Below are positions 25,604 through 34,870 of a stretch of DNA of 64,000 bases, piece after piece; position 1 is the stretch's first letter; each line of letters starts with the position of its first letter. The DNA comes from SHAN690 sp041391765 (GTDB taxonomy: Bacteria > Bacteroidota > Bacteroidia > Flavobacteriales_G > Salibacteraceae): contig JAWKNJ010000023.1 in assembly GCA_041391765.1 (NCBI GenBank), forward strand, positions 40,909 through 104,908. The letters run 5' to 3'. The position numbers and the translations under genes were made by a program. Below the pieces are notes generated by a model. That model saw only the letters and a list, made by a program, of their open reading frames with translations, did no database searches and had not been told where the DNA came from.

Positions 25604-28600
25604 ATGCGTAACCTGATTATCATATCGCTGTTGCTGTGCATTGTAGGTTCTGCGAATGCACAGCGAATTAGCGGGCCAACACCTGCTGCGGTAAATAAGT
25701 TAGTCAATCGAACACTGGCGGAACTTCCCGATAACCTCATTTTCTACGAGGGTTTCGATAATGTGAGCCCACCCACCCTACCAAGTGGATGGTTTACATA
25801 TAGCTTATCTCCAAGTGGGTTTATTGTTGGAACTGCCGGGGATGAATCCGGACAGGCGAATGAAAATGGTTTTTGGCCGGTTCCAAAGCATGGCTTATTT
25901 GCCATGACCAATGATGATGTGTGCAATTGCGATAAGAGCAATGACCTTCTCACTTCAAGAAGCTTTGACTTTACCGGTTATGAATTATTGGTCATCGGTT
26001 TCAGTGCATTCCAAAATGGCAGCAATGAGCAAACGGGAGAATTGCAAGTGAAGTCAAAATCAAATATCTGGCAAACGATTTTTAGCATTCCTACAAGTGG
26101 TGCATGGGAAAGATATGAAATGATAGTTCCTGCTTCTTACCTGGAGTCAAGCTTTCAATTTCGATTTAAATACAACGATCACAGCAAGTATGGATCCGGC
26201 TTAGCCATTGATGACGTGTATATTACAAACAAGATCAGTGATCCAATCAAAATGATTGAGTTTTTCACGATTAATGGCAACCTCTCAGGCACAGCCAGCC
26301 TTCCGGCTTTGATTCCCCAAACTCAAGCGAAATACGCTGATTTAAGATTTGGAGCGGACATCCTTAATCAGGAAGCGAGCGATTCTAAGTCCAGATTAGC
26401 TGTCGATATTCAAGGCCCTCTGGCATTCAATGAAACTACCCTAAAATGGCGCATTCCGTCAGGAGGTCAAGAAAACACTCGCATGTCTGTCAGCCAATTG
26501 TTTTCGCCCTATTTGTTAGGTGACTACGCGCTCAATTACCGAATTGAGACAGGACCAGCAGATAGCGCCTCCAATTTCGGTGAGTTATCTTTTTCGGTTG
26601 TCGACTCTATTTACAGTAATACCGACTTTAAGACAAATGGCAGCGGAATTTGGGTGGCGAATGAGCTCGACAGACTTGGATTAGTTTATCCAATTTTTGT
26701 GGAGGAGCCTGTGGTTGCGGTTAAAATCGGAATCCATTCCCTGTCAAAAGAGAATGCCCGTTTCAGGCTAAAATTCTACAAATTCCCCAACATCACAGCT
26801 AATGTTTTCTTCAGTGACCCAATCATAATAACCGAAGATGATATTGGAAAAACCATTCGAATTCCGGTCAATCACGCATTCGAACCAGGCAAGTATTTGG
26901 TGGCAATTGAAAAAGAAACAGGACAACTGGTTCTATCTTCAAACACGACATATAGCACGCCAAATGGGGTTGCATATTATAGGGTTGGTAGCGGACCTTG
27001 GCGATACTTAGCTTACTATCCGATGATAGATCTAGTGTTTGACGCGGTTGACCCAAATTGTCCAGGCAACATTCAGGCAACAATCACCCAAGAAACTTGT
27101 GCTGGTGATAGTAATGCACAAATTCAAACCACTCTGCTCGATGACACGCCAAGCACCTATTTCTGGTCAACTGGCGAAACAACCGCCAACATTTCGAACC
27201 TAACTTCCGGCACCTTCACCGTTACTATAGGTGGCACCAACGATTGCACCTATGACCGGAAATTTGTACTAGATCGTAAAGATTCACTTAAGGTTTCACC
27301 AATAATTTTGGCTTCGCTTTGCAATGACAATTCTGGCAGTATTGACCTGAATGTTTCAGGGGGAACCCCACCTTGGACAATTTCGATGAATAACTCGGAA
27401 ACTGGAATTGCTCAAACAGGACTAGACTCGGGTGACTATGCATTTCATATTTCAGATGCAGTAGGATGTTCCGCTGACACTAATGTCTTCATTGCCGCAA
27501 CTCCTCCTGTTCTTTTAGGCCTTGAAATCATTGAACCTAATTGCGGGACGACAGATGGTCAAGTCATTGCTTTGCCAAGTGGAGGCATAGGTCCATATTC
27601 ATTTCTTTGGAGCAATGACTCAACAACCGTATCACTAAACTCGATTTCATCAGGATTCTATCAATTGAACATTTCTGATAGCGTTGGTTGCGTTAAGGAC
27701 ACATTTTTCATCATTGGCGATTCAGGTGCTCCGACCATAAATCTGTTGGAACTAAAAGACAACTCTTGCTCCAAAGTACCTAACGGAAAAATAAAAGTGC
27801 AGGCCATTGGCGATAACAATCCGATCACTTACACATGGAGCAATTTTGAATCAACGAATGAGATCACAAGTCTGCACTCTGGGCAATACACGTTGACAGT
27901 AACCGATACTGCAGGTTGCCGGAATTTTCAGATTTATCATGTCAAGGATGAGAATTTGCCGTTTCAGCTTGACATACATGATATCGGCATTAACTGCTAT
28001 GGACAAAATACAGCCAGCATTTTGGCACTACCAAGCGGTGGCCTCAGTCCATACACCTTTGCTTGGAGTGATGGCTCCTTCGCTCCTCAAATTGAAGCCT
28101 TAGGACAAGGCACATATACTCTTACCGTTTCAGATGCTGCAAATTGTCTGATTACAAAAACTACGACCATAACTTCACAATCCGAATTTTTTTTCGTTGT
28201 GGACTCATTATTTGGTGACACCAATGGCAGTGGCCATCTTGACGCAGCGATTTATTTATCCGTTTATGGTGGTACGCCTCCATACACGTACAATTGGTCC
28301 AATGGTTATCAGTACCAGGATTTGATCGATGTCGACACGGGGCTTTATTCCGTGACGATTACTGATCAATTCGGTTGTGAATTGACGTATTCAAAGTTCC
28401 TGAGCGATGATCCTGCATCTGCAAATCAACTCTCCTTCAGGGAAACTATCGCAGAGGTGTTTCCGAACCCATGCCCACAAAGTGATCAATTGACCATTAC
28501 TACAAATGTTGAAAGCGGAACAATAGAACTCTATAGTCTTTCCGGGGTGAAGATTAGTCAACAGTACATGATTGGTCCGACAGCCACTCTTAGTACTCCA

Positions 28601-28678
28601 GCAACTTCCGGGACATATGTTCTGGTATTCAGAGTGGATGAGCATGTTGCTATATTCCACAAAATCATAGTACTCTAA
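25604..28678 (+). CDS. T9SS type A cargo protein with choice-of-anchor J domain and SprB-like repeats
   Basis: A 1024-aa secreted protein. ATG 25604 starts a signal peptide (IIISLLLCIVGSANAQ). A jelly-roll choice-of-anchor/MAM-like domain follows (about 45-210, LIFYEGFDNVSPPTLPSGW ... IDDVYI), then a second beta region. From about residue 495 to 930 there are six SprB-like repeats with a recurring pattern GGxxPYxxxWSNG ... GxYxxxxxDxxGC. The last 75 residues are a type A sorting domain (EVFPNPCPQSDQLTI ... GTYVLVFRV). It should be secreted through the T9SS and attached to the cell surface. It could act in adhesion; no enzyme motif is seen. Confidence 0.85.
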   Translation: MRNLIIISLLLCIVGSANAQRISGPTPAAVNKLVNRTLAELPDNLIFYEGFDNVSPPTLPSGWFTYSLSPSGFIVGTAGDESGQANENGFWPVPKHGLFAMTNDDVCNCDKSNDLLTSRSFDFTGYELLVIGFSAFQNGSNEQTGELQVKSKSNIWQTIFSIPTSGAWERYEMIVPASYLESSFQFRFKYNDHSKYGSGLAIDDVYITNKISDPIKMIEFFTINGNLSGTASLPALIPQTQAKYADLRFGADILNQEASDSKSRLAVDIQGPLAFNETTLKWRIPSGGQENTRMSVSQLFSPYLLGDYALNYRIETGPADSASNFGELSFSVVDSIYSNTDFKTNGSGIWVANELDRLGLVYPIFVEEPVVAVKIGIHSLSKENARFRLKFYKFPNITANVFFSDPIIITEDDIGKTIRIPVNHAFEPGKYLVAIEKETGQLVLSSNTTYSTPNGVAYYRVGSGPWRYLAYYPMIDLVFDAVDPNCPGNIQATITQETCAGDSNAQIQTTLLDDTPSTYFWSTGETTANISNLTSGTFTVTIGGTNDCTYDRKFVLDRKDSLKVSPIILASLCNDNSGSIDLNVSGGTPPWTISMNNSETGIAQTGLDSGDYAFHISDAVGCSADTNVFIAATPPVLLGLEIIEPNCGTTDGQVIALPSGGIGPYSFLWSNDSTTVSLNSISSGFYQLNISDSVGCVKDTFFIIGDSGAPTINLLELKDNSCSKVPNGKIKVQAIGDNNPITYTWSNFESTNEITSLHSGQYTLTVTDTAGCRNFQIYHVKDENLPFQLDIHDIGINCYGQNTASILALPSGGLSPYTFAWSDGSFAPQIEALGQGTYTLTVSDAANCLITKTTTITSQSEFFFVVDSLFGDTNGSGHLDAAIYLSVYGGTPPYTYNWSNGYQYQDLIDVDTGLYSVTITDQFGCELTYSKFLSDDPASANQLSFRETIAEVFPNPCPQSDQLTITTNVESGTIELYSLSGVKISQQYMIGPTATLSTPATSGTYVLVFRVDEHVAIFHKIIVL

Positions 28679-28757
28679 ACTTGCCAAGGCAAAAATTCTT
28701 CGTCTGTGAAGAAATAAAATTCAATTTTTGCGACCTTTGATTATTAATATTCTAACT

Positions 28758-30977
28758 ATGAAGCATAAACTACTGTTGTTTGGAGCCATGATATATTCGG
28801 CTTCATTGTTGGCTCAATCTGTTGATCCGGCAAACTATCAGAGAATTGAAACTGAACCGCGTAAGACTAACGATGCGGCAATCCCAGGTGCGAAGCAACC
28901 AATTAACATCTCCAATCGAGGCGGTGGTGATTTAATTTGGTCGGAACCGTTCAATGGCGCGAGTTCATTTAGTGATTGGACTAAGACAGACAATACAACT
29001 CCTGCCTGCGGTTTCGTTTGGTCAACAACTGGACCGACTGGACCATTTTCAGATCCTGATTTTGAAAAAATTGAATCCACAACAGCTAGCAATGGTTTCA
29101 TCATTATTCGAACAGATGCTGCAAATGACGATGGAAATGGCGGTAGTAATGGTAATGCAATTACTGCTTCTTGCAGTGATACCATTAACCTGGGCGGAGG
29201 AATTGATGGTATTTATGTAACCCTTGAACATAATTTCCGCTATTTCATTCCTCAGACTGTCAGAGACAATGGCCTCCCATATGGACTTTATTTTATTGCA
29301 AGAAACCCTGCTGGCGACACATTGGTTACCTATAATATGATTGGTTCCGTTTCTGTAAATAACGGATCTCCAAACCCAGTAACTGGGACAAAGTATTATA
29401 TCCCGACTGCGGGTTTGAATTATGTTAACATTGGATTTTATCATTTGAATCTTTCAAACTACTACTGGGCCATTGATGATATCAAGGCATACGAGGCGTA
29501 TGATAATGATCTTACCATGGAAGATGTATACTTGAATGGTTATGACATTGATTCGATTGAAGTAATCAGTCAGCTTTCCTCTCCCATCTACCTCAATAAA
29601 TATTATGATGAAATTCCAACCAATCAAGCTGCAAGCATGACCATGGATATGATCATGGTTTATTCAAACAGTGGCAACGATGCTCCGACTTCCACGACAG
29701 GTAATTTTGGCGTAACAGGTCCGAGTAGCATCAACTTCACTAATTCCAATAATAGTGCTACTCCTCCGGCATCTGCCGAGTATGATTCATTGATGGCAAG
29801 CGCACAGTTTGTAGGTTCATCTTCTGTTGCTGGTAACTACACCGCATCATTCCAGGTGACTTCTGCGTCTGAGCAAGACAATTCCGATAACTCCAAGCAA
29901 ATCAAATTCTCATCTTCAACTAACCGATACAAGTGGGATCAGCTGGAACCATCCAGAATTCGTAGACTCGAAACTGATGACATGCTCGCTGTTGCCTTCG
30001 AAGCTTACACCAACGATTCACTTATCGGTGTTGAATTAGGCATTTTCGATCCAGCTGCTCCAAGCCCTCAAAGCGATGGTTCAGTTATCAGCGTATACTT
30101 ATATGAGTTCGATGACATCATCGATAACTTAGATTCTAGAATCAATGATGGTGTACAAAATGGAAATGCAGCATCTCCGATCGCAACATTGGTTGATTTT
30201 CATGAACTCGGAGCGGCAGACATTGACGTTGAAAAAACATATGCATTAAAGGACCCAATCGCATTGACGGCTGGCAAATCATATGTGGTTGGTCTAAAGA
30301 ATCAGCAGGGTGAAGCTGTTTGGATTGTATTTGATCAAGGTGTTGATCCTGCACCATGGTCTATTTTCACAAATAGCACAACTAGCCAAGGAACAGGAGT
30401 TGGTGGCACATGGTTTACTGAACAAATTGTTCCTATGATCAGAATTATTACCAAAAATGCTGACGCATGTGCATCAACCAACTTTGTTATTACAGGTGAT
30501 ATTACCAATAACTTAGAGGAATTCTCTGTTGATCTTAATCTGGATGTTAATGGTGGAACGGGAGATCTATACTATTTCTGGACTAACCCTGATGGGGAGG
30601 TGTTTTCTAATGAAGAAGATCTTGAGGGCATTACTGACTCTGGAACGTATACTGTAAAGGTTATCGATCAAAATGGCTGTTCAGGCACAGCATCTTTCAG
30701 CTTGACTGGTAACATTGGCATAGATGAGGCAATCTCTAAATCAGTTTCTATCTATCCAAATCCAGCTAAGTCAAGTGTTAATCTATCGTTTGGAAATGCT
30801 GGAACTTTTAATATTGAAATGACCAATGTGCAAGGGCAAACGGTCTATTTTAATAAGTCTCAGGTTTCTGAAGGTGGTGTGAAAACAATATCAACGGAAT
30901 CATTTGCGAGAGGTCTTTACTTCATCAAGGTATCCAACGATACTAAAGTTGAAGTGAGCGAAATCGTTTTAGACTAA
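28758..30977 (+). CDS. T9SS type A cargo protein, surface or secreted, unknown function
   Basis: A 739-aa protein. ATG 28758 starts a signal peptide (LLLFGAMIYSASLLAQ). An early beta-rich domain (EPFNGASSFSDWTK ... YYWAIDDIKAYEA) resembles the anchor-type jelly roll of its neighbour. A long Asn/Ser/Asp-rich region follows, then one SprB-like repeat (GGTGDLYYFWTNPDGE ... GTYTVKVIDQNGC), and a type A sorting domain at the end (SIYPNPAKSSVNLSF ... ARGLYFIKVSND). It lies 79 bases after the neighbouring cargo gene and ends before a bidirectional terminator. The role is unknown. Confidence 0.85.
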   Translation: MKHKLLLFGAMIYSASLLAQSVDPANYQRIETEPRKTNDAAIPGAKQPINISNRGGGDLIWSEPFNGASSFSDWTKTDNTTPACGFVWSTTGPTGPFSDPDFEKIESTTASNGFIIIRTDAANDDGNGGSNGNAITASCSDTINLGGGIDGIYVTLEHNFRYFIPQTVRDNGLPYGLYFIARNPAGDTLVTYNMIGSVSVNNGSPNPVTGTKYYIPTAGLNYVNIGFYHLNLSNYYWAIDDIKAYEAYDNDLTMEDVYLNGYDIDSIEVISQLSSPIYLNKYYDEIPTNQAASMTMDMIMVYSNSGNDAPTSTTGNFGVTGPSSINFTNSNNSATPPASAEYDSLMASAQFVGSSSVAGNYTASFQVTSASEQDNSDNSKQIKFSSSTNRYKWDQLEPSRIRRLETDDMLAVAFEAYTNDSLIGVELGIFDPAAPSPQSDGSVISVYLYEFDDIIDNLDSRINDGVQNGNAASPIATLVDFHELGAADIDVEKTYALKDPIALTAGKSYVVGLKNQQGEAVWIVFDQGVDPAPWSIFTNSTTSQGTGVGGTWFTEQIVPMIRIITKNADACASTNFVITGDITNNLEEFSVDLNLDVNGGTGDLYYFWTNPDGEVFSNEEDLEGITDSGTYTVKVIDQNGCSGTASFSLTGNIGIDEAISKSVSIYPNPAKSSVNLSFGNAGTFNIEMTNVQGQTVYFNKSQVSEGGVKTISTESFARGLYFIKVSNDTKVEVSEIVLD

Positions 30978-30996
30978 ACTTCTAACAACTCTTCAA

Positions 30997-31034
30997 CAAC
31001 AAAAAAGGCCCTGTGTTCAGGGCCTTTTTTGTTG
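30997..31034. terminator. Bidirectional terminator containing the gpmI stop codon
   Basis: A perfect 17-bp stem CAACAAAAAAGGCCCTG with its complement CAGGGCCTTTTTTGTTG, loop TGTT. Read on + it ends the T9SS cargo transcript; read on - it ends gpmI. The gpmI stop (31017-31019) sits in the loop/stem, and the last codons (QQKRP) form one arm. Confidence 0.9.
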
Positions 31035-32537
31035 AATTAGACTTCGACCTGACATGTCCGCCGGCTGGGTCAATTCCATAAGATCAAGAATGGTTGGCGC
31101 CACGTCCGCTAATATTCCATCCGATATTTGAGCTGTTCTTCGCTTTGAGATTAAAATACACGGAACCAGGTTGGTCGTGTGTGCCGTGTGTGGAGTTCCG
31201 TCTGACTGAAACATCTGATCTGCATTGCCGTGATCAGCGATAATTACAATGCTATAACCTTGGGCTATTGCCACATCAACCACCTCCCCAAGCAGCGAGT
31301 CTACGGTTTCCACGGCTTTTAAAATAGCCTCTGGGACACCGGTATGACCTACCATATCGGGATTCGCAAAATTCAGGCACACGAAATCCGGATTAGTTGA
31401 TTCCATGACTTCAATGCAGCTGTCAGCCACTTGCCTGGCGCTCATTTCCGGTTGAAGGTCATACGTTGCAACCTTTGGTGAGTGAGCCATTGATCGATCT
31501 TCACCTTTAAAAGCCTCTTCTCGACCTCCGGAAAAAAAGAAGGTGACATGAGGATATTTTTCAGTTTCTGCGATACGCAGTTGGGTCCCGCCTTGGTTAG
31601 AAATCACCTCACCCAAGGTATTGACCAAATTCTCCTTTTCAAACATGACGTGCACGTTCCTGAAATTCTCATCGTAACGAGTCATGGTCACATAGTGCAG
31701 CCTTAAGGGCTCCATATTGAACTCGCGCATTGATTGTTGCGTCAACGCGGTGGTAATTTGTCGGCATCGATCCGTTCTGAAATTGAAGCATAGAACAACA
31801 TCATCTTCCTTAATCCTACCCTCCATGCCTGTAATAATGTGTGCATTAAAAAACTCATCGGAAACACCTTTTTGATATTCTTCATTGCAACTCGCCACAA
31901 AGTCATTGGTCTGGTTTCCAATTCCATTCACTAATAGGTCGTAAGCTGCCTTAATGCGCTCCCATCGCTTATCGCGATCCATGGCATAATAACGTCCAAT
32001 CATGCTTACCAAACGAGCCTTTTTGCCATTTAGACGCGTTTCCAGTTGCCTGATATTGTCGATAGCACTTCTGGGTTCTGTATCTCTTCCGTCAGTGAAT
32101 GCATGCACATACACTCGATCAACACTTGAGCCTTCCAGAATATCAATAAGAGCATGCAAGTGATGTTGAGAGGAATGGACACCTCCATGACTCACTAAAC
32201 CCATCAGATGAAGCGCGACTCCTTTTTCTTCTGCTACTTTAATCGCTTTTTGTAGGACCTTATTTTCAGCTAGCTCACCGCGCTCAACCGCATTATTGAT
32301 CCTAGCCAAATCCTGATAAACTATACGACCCGCACCTATGTTTAAATGGCCTACTTCACTGTTTCCCATTTGGCCTTCGGGCAAACCCACATACTCACCA
32401 AATGTCTTCAGTGTGCAATGAGGAAAACGGCTCAAATAGCCATCGAAATTGGGTGTGTTCGCCAAATGAATTCCATCAGAATAAGATTTGTCGCCAATTC
32501 CCCAACCATCCAATATGATCAATGCTGCCTTTTTCAT
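31017..32537 (-). CDS. gpmI: 2,3-bisphosphoglycerate-independent phosphoglycerate mutase GpmI
   Basis: GpmI interconverts 3- and 2-phosphoglycerate using two Mn ions. The 506-aa product has the family start LIILDGWGIGD, the phosphorylated serine S60 in MGNSEVGHLNIGAG, HAFTDGRDT, and the C-terminal metal sites NFANPDMVGHTG and IADHGNADQM. ATG at 32535-32537 (MKKAALIILDG) is the right start; the upstream codons in the frame belong to the kinase gene. Its start overlaps the kinase stop (ATGA), so the two are coupled, an unusual pairing of a sensor kinase with a glycolytic enzyme. Confidence 0.97.
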   Translation of the reverse strand: MKKAALIILDGWGIGDKSYSDGIHLANTPNFDGYLSRFPHCTLKTFGEYVGLPEGQMGNSEVGHLNIGAGRIVYQDLARINNAVERGELAENKVLQKAIKVAEEKGVALHLMGLVSHGGVHSSQHHLHALIDILEGSSVDRVYVHAFTDGRDTEPRSAIDNIRQLETRLNGKKARLVSMIGRYYAMDRDKRWERIKAAYDLLVNGIGNQTNDFVASCNEEYQKGVSDEFFNAHIITGMEGRIKEDDVVLCFNFRTDRCRQITTALTQQSMREFNMEPLRLHYVTMTRYDENFRNVHVMFEKENLVNTLGEVISNQGGTQLRIAETEKYPHVTFFFSGGREEAFKGEDRSMAHSPKVATYDLQPEMSARQVADSCIEVMESTNPDFVCLNFANPDMVGHTGVPEAILKAVETVDSLLGEVVDVAIAQGYSIVIIADHGNADQMFQSDGTPHTAHTTNLVPCILISKRRTAQISDGILADVAPTILDLMELTQPADMSGRSLIQQKRP

Positions 32538-33472
32538 AATGCCTTTAAAAATTTCATCTCTACACACAAGCCTTTCGGTTCATTCGACCTTGAAAACAAT
32601 GCTCCACCTTGCAACTCAACGAGTTGCTGAACGATGTATAACCCAAGTCCTGTGCCCTTTTGTGTTCTGGTTTCTTCATTCTCTGCACGATAAAATTTCT
32701 TGAATATCTCCTTCACCTCGCCTTTTTCCACTCCACTTCCCGTATCGCAAACGGTGAGTGTAATGTAATCATCCCCAATCACGGAACCAATTTGGAGTTT
32801 CGCGCCTGCAGCATATTTAGTCGCATTACTTACCAAGTTACCAATGATGATTTCCATCGCCTGCTGGTCTCCAACTATAACGTGGGATTCCGCTACATCG
32901 ACTTCCACCTCACACCTAGAAGATTGTATAAGTGTTTCGTATTGTCGCAAGATTATGCTAACAATTTCGGATACATTCACATTAGCTTGGCTCAGACTTA
33001 GCTTTCCTGCATCCAGTCTCGATGCCATCAATATGTTTGACACCAATCCTTCGAGTCGCTGAAGAGATGCCAAACCGGATTGAACCAGTGTCATTGCTTT
33101 TTCCTTGTCTATCTCGGGGCGCCTTAATGTTTGAAGGTTCAATTTAATCCCAGCTATGGGCGAATTAAGTTCATGCGTGGTTGCCAAAAGAAAGTTCCTT
33201 TCTTGCCGGGCCAGTCGCTGTTCGCGTTTCAGGAACTTCCTGATATAATATGCTCCGGATAAGAGTAGAATCATGAAAACCGCTCCCTCACCCATGACCA
33301 TCCAAAGCTTTTTCTCAATGAGATCCTCGTGATTCGCAATGCCGGATTCGGGTGATAACTCGAATAACTCAACATGCAGATTATAGATCAAATATCCCCA
33401 CCAGGCAAATTGAACCACCACATAACCCAAGAGAACATAGAGCAATAATAGCGCTGATGACCTAACTTTCAC
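32534..33472 (-). CDS. Membrane sensor histidine kinase (no adjacent response regulator)
   Basis: A 312-aa histidine kinase. Two membrane segments (about 7-30 and 62-77) frame a small extracytoplasmic loop of roughly 30 residues, too short for a typical sensor domain. The phosphorylated histidine is H100 in TTHELNSPI. The ATPase part has the N-box NLVSNATKYA, G1 DTGSGV, F-box KFYRAENE and G2 GTGLGLYI. GTG at 33470-33472 is the start. No response regulator is next to it, and its stop overlaps gpmI. The start lies 27 bases from the divergent gene at 33500. Signal and partner are unknown. Confidence 0.93.
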   Translation of the reverse strand: MKVRSSALLLLYVLLGYVVVQFAWWGYLIYNLHVELFELSPESGIANHEDLIEKKLWMVMGEGAVFMILLLSGAYYIRKFLKREQRLARQERNFLLATTHELNSPIAGIKLNLQTLRRPEIDKEKAMTLVQSGLASLQRLEGLVSNILMASRLDAGKLSLSQANVNVSEIVSIILRQYETLIQSSRCEVEVDVAESHVIVGDQQAMEIIIGNLVSNATKYAAGAKLQIGSVIGDDYITLTVCDTGSGVEKGEVKEIFKKFYRAENEETRTQKGTGLGLYIVQQLVELQGGALFSRSNEPKGLCVEMKFLKAL

Positions 33473-33499
33473 GGCACAAAAATACCCTCAATAATTCGC

Positions 33500-34270
33500 A
33501 TGAACAATCTGATTGAAGCGTTGGTTCAACCTGCACTTTCCTTGACGCTGCTGACCCTTTTTACTACAATTCACGCTCAATCGAAGTTAAATGGGGATTG
33601 TGGTGATTTAACTGAACGCTTTGGTGGCGATGTTCCAGATTTTTCGAAAATCGATTATAAAGCTGTTTCATCCTATAAGGATCGCTTATATCAAATAAGA
33701 GGTTGGTCCGAATACCTTTTTGAAGACGAAGTCAATGTGTATTTTGAAAATGTTCTGACTGGTGATACAAATCTTATTCACTCACTCATTGAACAATCTC
33801 AGGAATTGAAGAAGAATGGGATGGCAGCGGGGACCTTTAGCACATTGCTTAAAAATTCCCTCATTTTTAAAGGAACGGTCATTGGGATTGAAAACGAGAG
33901 TCCGTTGTGCCTGAGATTCAAAATCACCTACAAAGTGCGTGTGGAAGACGTATACTGGTCTGACTTTGCGCTCCATAAAGACGATGTCATTTTTTTGAAA
34001 GATATTAATCCGGGAAAGGCTGATGGTTGTGGAACGGAGACGCGAGAAACGGGTGCCTATGCCACGCAAGACAAGGCAGGCTTTGCGTTGAACACAACGG
34101 ACATCTTTGTTGCCGACAAGGGCCGGTACATGCGAATAATATCGCAGGATAGGATCAACACATATTTCCAGGATGTTTACTGTTCATCAGCTTTTGCCAT
34201 AACACCAATCCCTCAAAAGGAAAGGATACAAGCAGCCCAACTAGCGAAATCAATCAAACTTGATCGGTAA
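33500..34270 (+). CDS. Exported protein of unknown function
   Basis: A 256-aa product with a signal peptide (LSLTLLTLFTTIHAQ). The mature part contains a Cys-rich start (NGDCGDLTERFGG) and beta-rich segments (LIFKGTVIGIENESP, then FKITYKVRVEDVYW) followed by DVIFLKDINPGKADGCGTE. The pattern GTVIGIE...TYKVRVEDVY is common in small exported proteins of this phylum (metal or NTR-like folds are possible), but I cannot assign a family. It is divergent from the sensor kinase with a 27-bp gap. Confidence 0.65.
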   Translation: MNNLIEALVQPALSLTLLTLFTTIHAQSKLNGDCGDLTERFGGDVPDFSKIDYKAVSSYKDRLYQIRGWSEYLFEDEVNVYFENVLTGDTNLIHSLIEQSQELKKNGMAAGTFSTLLKNSLIFKGTVIGIENESPLCLRFKITYKVRVEDVYWSDFALHKDDVIFLKDINPGKADGCGTETRETGAYATQDKAGFALNTTDIFVADKGRYMRIISQDRINTYFQDVYCSSAFAITPIPQKERIQAAQLAKSIKLDR

Positions 34271-34658
34271 AATAGTTCAATAGCTGGAAACCTTGTAGAA
34301 TTTCAGGTATTCATGGCATCATCATACCCCACATAATAGATGATGAACAAATGACTTTTTGCCTTGATCCTTTATGTTACGCATGCTTGACAGCTTATTT
34401 GATCTAATCATCGAAACTTTCAGTGGGGTCAGGGTTTGGAGTAATTAAATACAAAGTCAAATGATAAGCTTTCTCGTCTGAGCTTATTTTTCTGGACATT
34501 AATATGCCGAAGGAACGGTTGGGAATTCTTGAAGCACTTTAACCAACTTCCCAAAGGCGCAAAGCAAGGGAGATACAATTTACCAACTAGCCTCAAGTAA
34601 GTGGTTTCATTCACAAGCTGATCATTCGTGACATTGTGGGTAGAGAAATCTGAAGCGC
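34271..34658. other. Intergenic region without a recognisable gene
   Basis: About 390 bases between the exported-protein gene and the tRNA-Phe terminator. An open frame on the minus strand that runs through the tRNA gene is not credible coding. I see no RNA motif, repeat or mobile-element remnant. Confidence 0.6.
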
Positions 34659-34696
34659 AAAAAAAAAACCGACAATCACAAACGCAATTGTCGGTT
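34659..34696 (-). terminator. Intrinsic terminator of tRNA-Phe
   Basis: On the minus strand, stem AACCGACAAT/ATTGTCGGTT (10 bp, 34667-34676 with 34687-34696) is followed by a run of T (the A-run at 34659-34667 on +). It lies 8 bases beyond the tRNA 3' end. Confidence 0.85.
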
Positions 34697-34703
34697 CCTA
34701 TCG

Positions 34704-34776
34704 TGGTGCGGGAGGGAGTCGAACCCCCGACACAAGGATTTTCAGTCCTTTGCTCTACCAACTGAGCTACCGCACC
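34704..34776 (-). tRNA. tRNA-Phe (anticodon GAA)
   Basis: Read on the minus strand, 73 bases with a 7-bp acceptor stem (GGTGCGG pairing CCGCACC), D-arm AGCTCAGTTGGTAGAGC, anticodon loop CTGAAAA in stem AAGGA/TCCTT giving anticodon GAA, and T-arm GGGGGTTCGACTCCC. The discriminator base is A and the 3' CCA is not encoded. A promoter-like TTG-N18-TACTTTTG lies upstream and a terminator downstream, so it is a single-gene unit. Confidence 0.97.
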
Positions 34777-34822
34777 CCTTTAATTGGTAACGTTGCAAAC
34801 GCAACGCTTTAAGAACGGGCGG

Positions 34823-34851
34823 CAAAAGTAGAAATTTATAAAAGCGGCCAA
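34823..34851 (-). promoter_or_regulatory. Candidate promoter of tRNA-Phe
   Basis: On the minus strand TTG (34849-34851), 18 bases, then TACTTTTG (34823-34830), which fits the Bacteroidota -33/-7 pattern. It lies 46 bases upstream of the tRNA 5' end; a small hairpin CGTTGC/GCAACG (34791-34806) lies between them. Confidence 0.5.
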
Positions 34852-34870
34852 CCGAAATTTCAATTTCACG

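Noticed and set aside
27090..28390. Periodic repeats as a possible CRISPR array
   Set aside because: The periodicity is at protein level (SprB-like repeats in an open frame); the DNA is not repeated exactly.
34429..34761. A 110-codon open frame on the minus strand
   Set aside because: It reads straight through the tRNA-Phe gene and terminator and shows no protein-like features.
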